From assembly GCF_041261205.1 (NCBI RefSeq), contig NZ_JBGCCH010000021.1, forward strand, positions 1-64,000: 64,000 nucleotides of DNA. Direction: 5' to 3'. The position numbers were made by a program, and so were the translations under genes. Within the stretch, counting starts at the first letter, position 1. Every line of letters begins with the position of its first letter. Origin of the DNA: Catenulispora sp. MAP5-51. Its GTDB lineage: Bacteria > Actinomycetota > Actinomycetes > Streptomycetales > Catenulisporaceae. The notes beneath the pieces are model-generated. The model was not told the origin of the DNA, ran no database searches, and worked only from the letters and a program-made list of their open reading frames with translations. Below, piece after piece: positions 8,521 through 16,033 of the stretch.

Positions 8521-10602
8521 TCACCAGGCCGAGGCCGGTGCCGCGACGGTGGCCACGGAGCCGTGGTTGAACGCGGCGCCCCACGGCGGGTTGCCCGAGG
8601 TGTTGCAGGTGGTGCTGCCGCTGTAGTGGCCGCACGACCAGGGCGAGTCGATGATCGCCTGGGCCGTCGTGGCCGGCGCCGCCGAGGACGCCAGGTCGGC
8701 CACGATGTGGCCGTAGTCCGAGGTGCCCTGCTGCAGGTTCTGCGCGGCGAAGTCGGCCGCGGTGATCAGGTTGTTGTAGCTGCCCAGGCCCGCACCGCCG
8801 CCGGAGCCGTAGCCGTTGTTCAGCGGGTTGTTCCGGTCCCACCAGTCCGAGGGTGGTTCCTCGCTGGACATCCACTGCATGATCACGGTGACGTTGTTGG
8901 TGCTCTGCGGCCAGCCGCCGTCGGCCAGGACGTGCTTGGCCCAGTCGGCGTTCGTCGACTGCCCGGCGGTGGTCGTCGAGCCGCTGCCGTACTGGTAGTA
9001 GCCCACGACGGTGCCGCCGTCGGAGACGTTGTTGGTCTGGATGTAGGTGCCGGTGTCGTAGGCGTTGATCATCTTGCCGTTGCCGATGTAGACGCCGACG
9101 TGGTGCGTGTTCGTGCTGCTGGAGCCGAAGAACACCAGGTCGCCGGGGACCGGGGACGACACCCGCGTCATCTCGCTGATCTGCACGTCCGTGCCGCTGG
9201 CGCCGAGCACGTCGTGGCCGTAGGCCAGGGCGTAGACCCAGCGGGCGAAGCCGGAGCAGTCGACGCTGATCTCGCCGTTGTAGCCGGGCGTGCCGTTCTG
9301 CGTCGCGGTCCAGCACGCGGGGTCGCCGCCGTCCGCGGCGCAGTCGGCCGGGCTCGGACCGGGGGTCGCGCCGTGGCCGCCGTCGTAGCCGTAGGGCAGG
9401 TGGCCGCCGGCCCAGCCGGTCTCGGCGTGGCCGTTCTCGATCGCGGTCGCGTAGTTGACGATGGCCGTCAGCGTCGCCGCGCTCGGCGGGGGCGGGTTGC
9501 CGGTCGGCGCGGCGTTGCCGGTCAGCGCGGCCTTGGTCTGCGGGCCGACCTGGCCGTCGACACCGAGTCCGTGCGTCGACTGGTAGTTCTCGACGGCGGC
9601 CAGGGTGTTCGGTCCGAAGTCGCCGTCCACCGAGACGTTCGCGCCGTTCTGGTTCAGCAGCTCCTGCAGGTCGGTGACGCAGCCGTCGTCCTCGCCCTGC
9701 ACGATGTTCGCCGGGCACGAGGACGACGTGATCAGGATGGCGGCCGGGACGGTGCCCGAGCCCGCGTCCAGCGCCGCCTTGGTGTTCGGGCCGACGACGC
9801 CGTCCACTTCCAGCCCGTGTGCGGACTGGAAGTCCTTCACGGCGGCCAGGGTGTCGGCGCCGAAGTCGCCGTCGACGCCCAGCGCCGCGCCGTGCTGGTT
9901 CAGCAGCTGCTGCAACTCGGTGACACAGCCGCTGATCAACCCCTCCTGGATGTCGGCGGGGCAGGCCGAGGACGTCAGGGCGATCGGCGCCGGCACCGAA
10001 CTGCTGCCGCCCATCAGGGCCGCCTTGGTGTTCGGGCCGACGATGCCGTCCACCGCGAGCCCGTGGGCGGACTGGAAGGTCCGCACGGCCGCCAGGGTGT
10101 TCGGTCCGAAGTCGCCGTCGGCGACGATGTTCGCGCCGTGCTGGTTCAGCAGCTGCTGCAGTTCGGTGACGCAGCCGTCCAGTTCGCCCTGCACGATCTC
10201 GGTGGGGCAGGACGAGGACGTCAGGGAGATCGGCGCCGGCGCGGCGGCGGCGTAGAGCGCGGCCTTGGTCTGCGGGCCGACCTGGCCGTCCACGCCGAGG
10301 CCGTGCGCCGACTGGAAGTTCTTCACCGCGGTGAGCGTGTTGGCGCCGAAGTCGCCGTCGACGCTGAGCCCGGCCCCGTGCACGTTCAGCAGGTCCTGCA
10401 GCTCGGTGACACAGCCGTCGAGCTCGCCCTCCACGATGTTCGTCGGGCACGACGAGGACGTCAGCGACAGCGGCGCCGGAGCCGTCGAGGCCGAGGCCGC
10501 CGCCGGGAACGCGATGCCGGCCCCGAGGACGATCGTCGCCACGGCCAGCCAGGAGGCCGGAGCACGTCCCGGCGTCCTGTCATGTTTTCGGGTATTCACC
10601 AC
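8521..10602 (-). CDS. Secreted peptidoglycan hydrolase: four PG-binding repeats plus NlpC/P60
   Basis: About 693 residues. A signal peptide (WLAVATIVLGAGIAFPAAASA) is followed by four PG_binding_1 repeats of about 72 residues (residues about 50-336), each with SSCP, GCVTELQxLLN, DGDFG and KAAL. An NlpC/P60-type cysteine peptidase domain follows at about 350-500, with Cys in DCSGFARW and His in HHVGVYIG. The C-terminal region of about 170 residues (DWWDRNNPLNNGY, NLQQGTSDYG, SPWSCGHY) resembles the accessory cell-wall lytic module found in phage-like endolysins. The start is one of two adjacent GTG codons at 10602/10599, ten bases after AAAGGG. It probably cleaves stem peptides outside the membrane. 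The four repeats differ enough to be old duplications. Confidence 0.85.
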   Translation of the reverse strand: MVNTRKHDRTPGRAPASWLAVATIVLGAGIAFPAAASASTAPAPLSLTSSSCPTNIVEGELDGCVTELQDLLNVHGAGLSVDGDFGANTLTAVKNFQSAHGLGVDGQVGPQTKAALYAAAAPAPISLTSSSCPTEIVQGELDGCVTELQQLLNQHGANIVADGDFGPNTLAAVRTFQSAHGLAVDGIVGPNTKAALMGGSSSVPAPIALTSSACPADIQEGLISGCVTELQQLLNQHGAALGVDGDFGADTLAAVKDFQSAHGLEVDGVVGPNTKAALDAGSGTVPAAILITSSSCPANIVQGEDDGCVTDLQELLNQNGANVSVDGDFGPNTLAAVENYQSTHGLGVDGQVGPQTKAALTGNAAPTGNPPPPSAATLTAIVNYATAIENGHAETGWAGGHLPYGYDGGHGATPGPSPADCAADGGDPACWTATQNGTPGYNGEISVDCSGFARWVYALAYGHDVLGASGTDVQISEMTRVSSPVPGDLVFFGSSSTNTHHVGVYIGNGKMINAYDTGTYIQTNNVSDGGTVVGYYQYGSGSTTTAGQSTNADWAKHVLADGGWPQSTNNVTVIMQWMSSEEPPSDWWDRNNPLNNGYGSGGGAGLGSYNNLITAADFAAQNLQQGTSDYGHIVADLASSAAPATTAQAIIDSPWSCGHYSGSTTCNTSGNPPWGAAFNHGSVATVAAPASAW

Positions 10603-10780
10603 GTCGGACACGCCCTTTCGGCAGACACAGCAAGAAGGTCGGGACTGACGATGGGCCATGCCGCCGCGGCGTCTCCAGGGGCCGGCGACCGCCAATCCCG
10701 GCCGGCGGTGTCACCGGCCGCTGATCAGGGTTTTGGGATGCTGTCACCGGAAGTGGAGACGGCAGACGGGGGCTGTCGGC

Positions 10781-11563
10781 TCACCACGTCGGATGTGTGG
10801 TGACGCCACCGTCCACGACCAAGTTGTGCCCGGTGATCCAGCCCGCGAGCGGCGACGCCAGGAACACGCAAGCGTCGCCGACATCCTCAGCGCGCCCGAG
10901 TCGCCGCAGCGGTGCGGCGGCCTGCCAGCGCCGCACGCCCTCGGGCCAGGCCTGCTCGATACCGGGCCGGTGGATCAGGCCGGGGGAGACGGCGTTGACG
11001 CGGATGCCGGCCGGGCCGTACTCGAGGGCGGCGACCCGGGCGTGCATGATCAGCGCGGCTTTGGCGGCGGCGTAGTGCGCGTGGCCGGCGGCCGGGTGCG
11101 TGCCCTCGATCGACGCGATGTGGACGACGGCGCCGCCGCCGGCGCCGGCCATGACGCGTGCGGCGGCCTGGGTACAGGACACAGCGCTGGTGAGGTCGGC
11201 GTCCAGCATGTGCCGCCAGGCGTCGGCGGTCATCTGCGGCAGCGGCAGCACCGGTTGGATGCCCGCGTTGTCGACCAGGGTGTCGAGCCGCCCTTGCCAG
11301 TCGGTGGCCTGCCGCATCAGGGCGTGGCAGGCGGCGTCGTCGGTGAGGTCGGCGCCGAGTGTCACGGCCTGGCCGCCATCGGCGCGCAGCTGATCGGCCA
11401 AGTCTTCGGCGGCTTCCCGGCCCCGGCGGTAGTGCAGGACGACGGCCGCTCCGGAGGCGGAGAACCGGGAGGCGATGCCGGCCCCGATGCCTCCGCTGGC
11501 GCCGGTGATGAGAGCGACGGTGCCAGTGAGGTCGGGCAGGTTCGGGTCTGTGCGGTTGCTCAT
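10781..11563 (-). CDS. Short-chain dehydrogenase/reductase
   Basis: A classical SDR of 260 residues, the usual length. The cofactor motif is TGASGGIG (20-27), followed by the DNAGI variant of NNAG at 98-102. The catalytic triad is Ser151, Tyr164 and Lys168 (HYAAAK), and PGLI follows. An HYRRGREAAE segment after beta-2 favours NADP(H). The ATG at 11563 overlaps the stop of the upstream cupin gene by four bases, so the two are translated together. The substrate is unknown; FabG-like reductases and sugar dehydrogenases share this pattern. Confidence 0.86.
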   Translation of the reverse strand: MSNRTDPNLPDLTGTVALITGASGGIGAGIASRFSASGAAVVLHYRRGREAAEDLADQLRADGGQAVTLGADLTDDAACHALMRQATDWQGRLDTLVDNAGIQPVLPLPQMTADAWRHMLDADLTSAVSCTQAAARVMAGAGGGAVVHIASIEGTHPAAGHAHYAAAKAALIMHARVAALEYGPAGIRVNAVSPGLIHRPGIEQAWPEGVRRWQAAAPLRRLGRAEDVGDACVFLASPLAGWITGHNLVVDGGVTTHPTW

Positions 11564-12114
11564 GATGAGGGCGCTGAGGGCGCTGCCGCCTCGTCGTCGG
11601 GGCCGGCGCCGCGCGGATCGTCGGGCATGCGCGTTGGCGCGTCAGTCCGAGCCAGAGCCCTGATCAGATCCTCCTCTCGCGGGTAAAGCCGCGCCAGCGT
11701 GTCAGCATCGCCACCCTCGAAATCAACCGGCAGGAACCCGGGAGCCATAGTCGTTCCGAACAACGACCAGGCTCCGCCAGGCGCCACCCGCGCACCCATC
11801 CAGCTCCCGGCCGGAACCACGGTCTGCACCAACTCCCCGTCGCCAAAGCGCCGCACCTCGGTACTCCCATCCGGGTGCAACAACAGCAGCTCCACCTCAT
11901 CGCCGCGATAAAAGTGCCAGATCTCGTCGATCGGCAGCCGGTGCAGGGCCGAGAAGCCGTCGGGCTCGGCCGTCAGCAGCATCAGGATCGCCGTCCCGCA
12001 CGGCCTCCCACTCGCATCCCGCGCCCCGGCCCAGGTCTGACGGAAGTGCCCGCCCTCAGCCGGGAGCGGCTCGAGCCCATATCCGGCAGCGATGGCGGCG
12101 GCCTCTTCGATCAC
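11560..12114 (-). CDS. Cupin_5 (DUF985) family protein
   Basis: About 184 residues. The sequence follows the cupin_5 pattern: GLEPLPAEGGHFRQTW, a TAIxMLL strand, HRLPIDEIWHFYRGDEVELLLL, then AGSWMGARV and GTTMAPGFLPVDFE. The fold is a single beta-barrel that may bind a sugar or metal. The best start is the GTG at 12114 because a perfect AGGAGG sits nine bases before it. ATG 12135 and GTG 12150 are upstream alternatives without an SD. The last 30 residues are Asp/Pro/Ala-rich. It is coupled to the SDR that follows, suggesting a shared small-molecule pathway. Confidence 0.75.
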   Translation of the reverse strand: MIEEAAAIAAGYGLEPLPAEGGHFRQTWAGARDASGRPCGTAILMLLTAEPDGFSALHRLPIDEIWHFYRGDEVELLLLHPDGSTEVRRFGDGELVQTVVPAGSWMGARVAPGGAWSLFGTTMAPGFLPVDFEGGDADTLARLYPREEDLIRALARTDAPTRMPDDPRGAGPDDEAAAPSAPSS

Positions 12115-12370
12115 GGTTGCGACCCTCCTGATCATCCCGATATCCACCACCGTATATTCGCCCGGCCCCCGTTGGCGGCCGCGCCACTGAAGCTGTGCGG
12201 ACCGGTTCCGTACGCCGGAAGATCAGTAGCGTCCATCGGTCGGCAAAACTGGGTCTCAACCTTTCGCTGGGAAGCGACCTCTAAGGGGTGCGCCCGGCCG
12301 ATCTCGGGCGCGGCCGGATTGCGCGCAGTGCGCTCGCGTCGGACGGGACGACAAGGAGGCCGGTGACGGC

Positions 12371-12931
12371 ATGGCTTTGAGGGAGCACGAGGAAGCGCAG
12401 TTCTGGGAGTTCGTGACGGGGCGAAGGCGCGGCCTGGTCCGGGTTGCCTTCCTGCTCACCGGCGACCACGGGCTGGCCGAGGACTTCGTCCAGGACGCGT
12501 TGTTCCAGGCCTATCGCAACTGGCGGCGGATCGAGCGGCGTGAGCAGCCGGAGGCTTACGTCCGCAAGATCATCGTGAACCTGGCGAACTCTCGGTGGCG
12601 GCGGCTGAAGGACCGCAATGTCTCGTTCTACAGCAACGTGCCGGATCGGCCGACGACCCGTGATGCGCATGCGGACGTCGACCGCTCGGACGAAGTGTGG
12701 CGGGCGCTGGCGACGCTGCCGACCGGCATGCGGACGGTCATCGTCCTGCGCTTCTACGAGGAGCTCAGCGAGGCTGAGACCGCAGCCGTCCTCGGCAAGT
12801 CCGTCGGGACCGTCAAGAGCCAGTCGTCACGGGGGCTGGCCCGGCTGCGCGAGGTGCTGGGGGCGCCGGCCCAAGGCAAGCAGACCGATCCTGCCTGCGT
12901 GGCGGGGCGATTGGGGAACACGCATGTCTGA
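12371..12931 (+). CDS. SigE-type RNA polymerase sigma factor (ECF-like)
   Basis: A 186-residue sigma factor with region 2 (AFLLTGDHGLAEDFVQDAL, then EAYVRKIIVNLANSRWRR) and region 4 (LPTGMRTVIVLRFYEELSEAETA, GTVKSQSSRGLARLRE). The spacing and the RxVVVLR-YED-like motif are those of the actinobacterial SigE family of ECF factors. The gene overlaps by 8 bp the membrane protein that follows, which is most likely its regulator. It is divergent from the SDR/cupin pair, with about 255 bp between. The promoter specificity is unknown. Confidence 0.9.
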   Translation: MALREHEEAQFWEFVTGRRRGLVRVAFLLTGDHGLAEDFVQDALFQAYRNWRRIERREQPEAYVRKIIVNLANSRWRRLKDRNVSFYSNVPDRPTTRDAHADVDRSDEVWRALATLPTGMRTVIVLRFYEELSEAETAAVLGKSVGTVKSQSSRGLARLREVLGAPAQGKQTDPACVAGRLGNTHV

Positions 12932-14075
12932 GAACAAATTCGAAGAAGAGATCAAAGGGTTGCTGTCCGGGCTGGCCGAAACGGAATCCGGCGCCGGTGC
13001 CTCTGTCGGGCGGATGCGGCAGGACTTTCGTGCGGCGGCCGCTCGTCGGCGACGGGTCGTGGCCACGACGACCGCGCTGGCGTTGACCGGCGGGGTGACG
13101 CTCGGCGTGGCGTTCGGCGGCGGCGGGAACGGCGGTCCGACTGGAAGCGCGGAGACGGTCGGCCCTGGTGGCAGCGTAGGGGTCGCGGCGCCGACGACCG
13201 CGCCGACGACCGCACCGATGACCGCACCGACTCCCAAGCCCTTGGCACCGCCGCTCACGGTCCCGACACCGCCGGCGCCGCTGGTCAACGCGGACTGCAC
13301 CACCGGCAACGGCAAGACGTTCATCGGCGACGTCAACCGGGTGCCGATGTCGCCGCGCGGCAGCCTGGCGGGCGACAACGACTTCGTCGGCGCGGTCCTC
13401 GCGCGGGCCGAGGCGCTGGTCCCGGCAAACGCCGCCAAGGTCGAGATGGCCGACGACGACGGCCACAGCCGCGTCGCCGTGGTCTATCTGAACCCGAAGG
13501 CCGCCAAGTCCACTGGCCCCTGTGACAAGGGGATGGAGGTCGTCCTGTTCCACGGCCCGAGCGGTGCCTCGGTCGACGATCTGCTGGCGCAGGCCGGCGG
13601 CGTCTTCTACGGCCCCGACTATGGCTTCAACTGGGCCGAGCGCAACGCCGACGGTTCCGAGTCGATCGCGGTCGTATACCCGGAGGCCGACAAGACCGTG
13701 TCGTTCGACGGATCGCTGCTGAGCACGGACTCGAATGCGAAGGCCTCGCACAAGACGAACAACGGCGAACTGCTGGTGACGCTGCCGGCCGGCGCCACGC
13801 TGCCGATGTTCATCGATGTCCCGAGCCTCGGCATGGTCGCCGGTGGTACGGCCGGCAGCCCGCTGATGTTCGTCGCCGCCAAGGACGATGCCGCGGCATA
13901 CGCCGCCGCGATCGGCGGAGACGTCGCCAAAGTCGGTCCGCTGTCCCCGGGCATGACCGGAACCGGATTCTCGTACCCCAAGACCGAAGGAAACGAGTGG
14001 TCCAGCTACAAGGACCCGCGGACGCTCACCGGCCCCGGCACGGACCCCGGTCTCTGGATGAGCTTCATCGGATGA
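12924..14075 (+). CDS. Membrane partner of the SigE-type sigma factor (putative anti-sigma)
   Basis: 383 residues. A cytoplasmic N-terminus of about 48 residues has a basic RRRR stop. One transmembrane helix (TTTALALTGGVTLGVAF, about 50-68) follows. A Pro/Thr linker encoded by short 12-bp imperfect repeats (TAPTTAPMTAPTP) leads to an extracytoplasmic globular domain of about 260 residues. No HxxxCxxC zinc motif is present, so this is not a ZAS anti-sigma. The assignment rests on the topology and the 8-bp overlap with the sigma gene. A strong hairpin terminator follows at 14131. The extracellular domain presumably senses a signal, which is unknown. Confidence 0.68.
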   Translation: MSENKFEEEIKGLLSGLAETESGAGASVGRMRQDFRAAAARRRRVVATTTALALTGGVTLGVAFGGGGNGGPTGSAETVGPGGSVGVAAPTTAPTTAPMTAPTPKPLAPPLTVPTPPAPLVNADCTTGNGKTFIGDVNRVPMSPRGSLAGDNDFVGAVLARAEALVPANAAKVEMADDDGHSRVAVVYLNPKAAKSTGPCDKGMEVVLFHGPSGASVDDLLAQAGGVFYGPDYGFNWAERNADGSESIAVVYPEADKTVSFDGSLLSTDSNAKASHKTNNGELLVTLPAGATLPMFIDVPSLGMVAGGTAGSPLMFVAAKDDAAAYAAAIGGDVAKVGPLSPGMTGTGFSYPKTEGNEWSSYKDPRTLTGPGTDPGLWMSFIG

Positions 14076-14130
14076 GCTACGCCGCTTCGAGCAGCGACGT
14101 CCAGCCGTGACCCCTTGACCGCCTGACAAG

Positions 14131-14167
14131 GACGGCTCCGATCCACTCTCACGGGATCGGAGCCGTC
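14131..14167. terminator. Bidirectional hairpin terminator
   Basis: A perfect 14-bp stem (14131-14144 with 14154-14167) encloses a 9-base loop. It ends the sigma/anti-sigma operon. It also lies just past the stop of the CBS remnant on the other strand (14196), but inside the final codons of the LuxR-like reading frame, a sign that this frame is not native here. Confidence 0.85.
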
Positions 14168-15246
14168 TCTGATGCCTGTATGTAGTGCGGCCGGGTCAGG
14201 TGGTTCGGACGGGGCGCCTGTGCGCGGCGGCCAGCACGGCCTGGTGGGTGATCCATCCGGAAAGGCCGGTGCCGGCCCCATCCAACACCGGCATGCCCGC
14301 CCCTCAGCGCGACCGTCTGGTGGAAGCGGCGCGAGGTGCGTACTGATACGCCGAGGCGGCGGGCGATCGACTCGTCGGCGTGGCCCTGGGTCAAAAGTCT
14401 CAGTACCGCCAGTTCCTGCGCCGTCAGCTCGTCGTCGCTGGGTTCGGGGCGTTCGCCGAAGGGCTGCGCGCTGGTCCAGACGTGGTCGAAGAGGGCGCAC
14501 AGGGCGCTCACCAGGCTGGGGCTGCGGACCAGGAGGGCGCCGGATCCGGGGGTGTTCGGGTCCACCGGTACGACGGCCAGGCGGCGGTCGTAGATCTGCA
14601 TTCGGAACGGGAGCGTCGCTGTGGTCCGGACGTTGCCGCCGACTTTGGCAAGCCAGCGTACGTACTCCAGGCTCGCGGGGTCGTTGATGATGCTGTCCAG
14701 GTACAGGCTCCGCATTTGGAGCCCGCGCTCGAGCAACGCCTGGTCCAGGGGCTTGCTGGCTGCCATGTTGGCCGCGCTCTGCGGGCCGCCGGGCGCCATG
14801 CCCGCCAGCTCGGTGCGGCACTCGGCCACCAGGGACTGGATTCTGAGCCGGATGGCGTCCAGGCCGGTCAGGACCTCGACGTTCACCCACTGGCGGGTGT
14901 CGCTGAATTGCGTGACCACGTCCTGTACGACCAGGCGGCCGGCATCGAGGGCCTCACGCCGGCGCTGGAGCTCGGCTTCCTGCCGGGACAGGAGCGCGGC
15001 CAGTCCGACGCCGGGTTCCACCGCCCGCAGTGCGCCGGGCGTCTGCCAGGAGGGTCGGACCAATTCCAGCCGTTCGAGTTCGGCCAGGGCCGCAAGGGCT
15101 CGGGGCTCGTTCCAGCCGAGTCTGTGGGCTATTCCGGTCGCGCTGTCTGCCGGCGCCCTGAGCATCTCCTGGTAGACGCTCGCCGGGTCGTCGCCGAGGC
15201 CGAGAAGGCCCAGGCCGGCGGAAGTCGTCGGGGAGGTCTCCGTCAT
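14149..15246 (-). CDS. LuxR-type HTH regulator with aberrant 3' end
   Basis: 365 residues as read. The N-terminal 300 residues match actinobacterial regulators of the TrmB/LuxR mixed type: a winged-helix start (VYQEMLRAPADSATGIAHRL), a helical linker (LSRQEAELQRRREALDAGR) and an effector domain. The LuxR HTH begins normally (DDELTAQELAVLRLLTQGHADESIARRLGVSVRTSRR). After SVRTSRR the sequence stops matching any LuxR C-terminus, becomes Arg/Gly/His-rich, and runs through the terminator stem. In another frame the same DNA encodes the end of a CBS domain. The HTH therefore lacks most of its last helix. The ATG at 15246 has GGAG nine bases upstream. It is divergent from the two-component genes. Reduced or lost DNA binding is likely. 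Confidence 0.6.
   Translation of the reverse strand: MTETSPTTSAGLGLLGLGDDPASVYQEMLRAPADSATGIAHRLGWNEPRALAALAELERLELVRPSWQTPGALRAVEPGVGLAALLSRQEAELQRRREALDAGRLVVQDVVTQFSDTRQWVNVEVLTGLDAIRLRIQSLVAECRTELAGMAPGGPQSAANMAASKPLDQALLERGLQMRSLYLDSIINDPASLEYVRWLAKVGGNVRTTATLPFRMQIYDRRLAVVPVDPNTPGSGALLVRSPSLVSALCALFDHVWTSAQPFGERPEPSDDELTAQELAVLRLLTQGHADESIARRLGVSVRTSRRFHQTVALRGGHAGVGWGRHRPFRMDHPPGRAGRRAQAPRPNHLTRPHYIQASETAPIP
14196..14303 (-). pseudogene. CBS-domain C-terminal remnant, fused to LuxR gene
   Basis: In the frame ending at the TGA at 14196-14198 the minus strand encodes AGMPVLDGAGTGLSGWITHQ and then AVLAAAHRR. This is the classic second half of a CBS domain (PVLD-G-GxLxGWIT-xxVL). The stop is followed 29 bp later by the terminator, as expected of a native gene end. 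Upstream in this frame a TGA occurs at once, and the sequence becomes that of the LuxR gene. This is best explained by a deletion that joined two genes transcribed in the same direction. Confidence 0.65.
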
Positions 15247-15401
15247 CAGAGGATCTCCGTCATCAGAACAGCTTCCTCCCCCGGTGAGACTGAAGGTGAT
15301 CATACACTTGCGATGATCGAAGTCTGTCGGCGCGAGATCTCCCAGTCGGCGTTCCGTCGCTACGCTGATCATCTGGATGCCGGGTCGCTGGAGGGGGCGG
15401 T

Positions 15402-16013
15402 ATGGGGGTGCTTCGGATCCTGCTGGCCGAGGACATGCACATGGTCAGAGGCGCGTTGGTCGCGCTGCTGATGGACGAGCCGGATCTCACGGTGGTGGCG
15501 GAGGTCGCGACGGGCGACGCGGTCCTGCCCGCCGCCCTTGAACACCGGCCCGACGTGGCGGTGGTGGACTTCGACCTGCCGGGCTGCGACGGGCTCACGG
15601 CGGCGACCGCCGTCCGGCAGCGGCTGCCGAATTGTCGAACCCTGATTCTCACCGCCCACAGCCGGCCGGGGGTGTTGCGGCGTGCGATTGCTGCCGAGGT
15701 CGACGGATTCCTGCTCAAGGACGCGCCGCCGGAGCGGCTGGCCGAGGCGATCCGGCGCGTCGCGGCCGGCGAGCGGGTCATCGATCCGAAGCTGGCGGCG
15801 GCGACGCTGAACCTGCCGCCGTGCCCGCTCACCGTGCGGGAGGGCGAGGTGCTGCGGCTCGTGGGGGACGGCGCCGGGCCCAAGGATGTCGCCGCGCGGT
15901 TGCACTTGTCGACCGGGACGGTGCGCAACTACTTGACGTCGATCGTGCTGAAGCTCGATGCGCGGAACACCACGGACGCGGTGCGGATAGCCCGTGCCGC
16001 CGACTGGATCTGA
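15402..16013 (+). CDS. NarL/DesR-type response regulator
   Basis: 203 residues. The receiver domain has acidic Glu10-Asp11 (LLAEDMHMVRGAL), phospho-acceptor Asp56 (VVDFDLPG), Thr in ILTAHS and Lys in FLLKDAPPE. A LuxR-type HTH (LTVREGEVLRLV, then STGTVRNYLTSIVLKLDARN) follows. The sequence is close to the DesR subgroup, which controls membrane-lipid desaturases in other Gram-positives. The histidine kinase starts 20 bp downstream, so the pair is one operon. The targets are unknown; no desaturase gene is nearby. Confidence 0.9.
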   Translation: MGVLRILLAEDMHMVRGALVALLMDEPDLTVVAEVATGDAVLPAALEHRPDVAVVDFDLPGCDGLTAATAVRQRLPNCRTLILTAHSRPGVLRRAIAAEVDGFLLKDAPPERLAEAIRRVAAGERVIDPKLAAATLNLPPCPLTVREGEVLRLVGDGAGPKDVAARLHLSTGTVRNYLTSIVLKLDARNTTDAVRIARAADWI

Positions 16014-16033
16014 CCGGGAGGACCGGATCTCCT

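Noticed and set aside
8446-10803. 785-codon plus-strand frame opposite the peptidoglycan hydrolase
   Set aside because: Val/Arg/Gly-rich shadow caused by third-position GC bias and internal repeats; the minus strand has a signal peptide, PG-binding repeats and catalytic residues.
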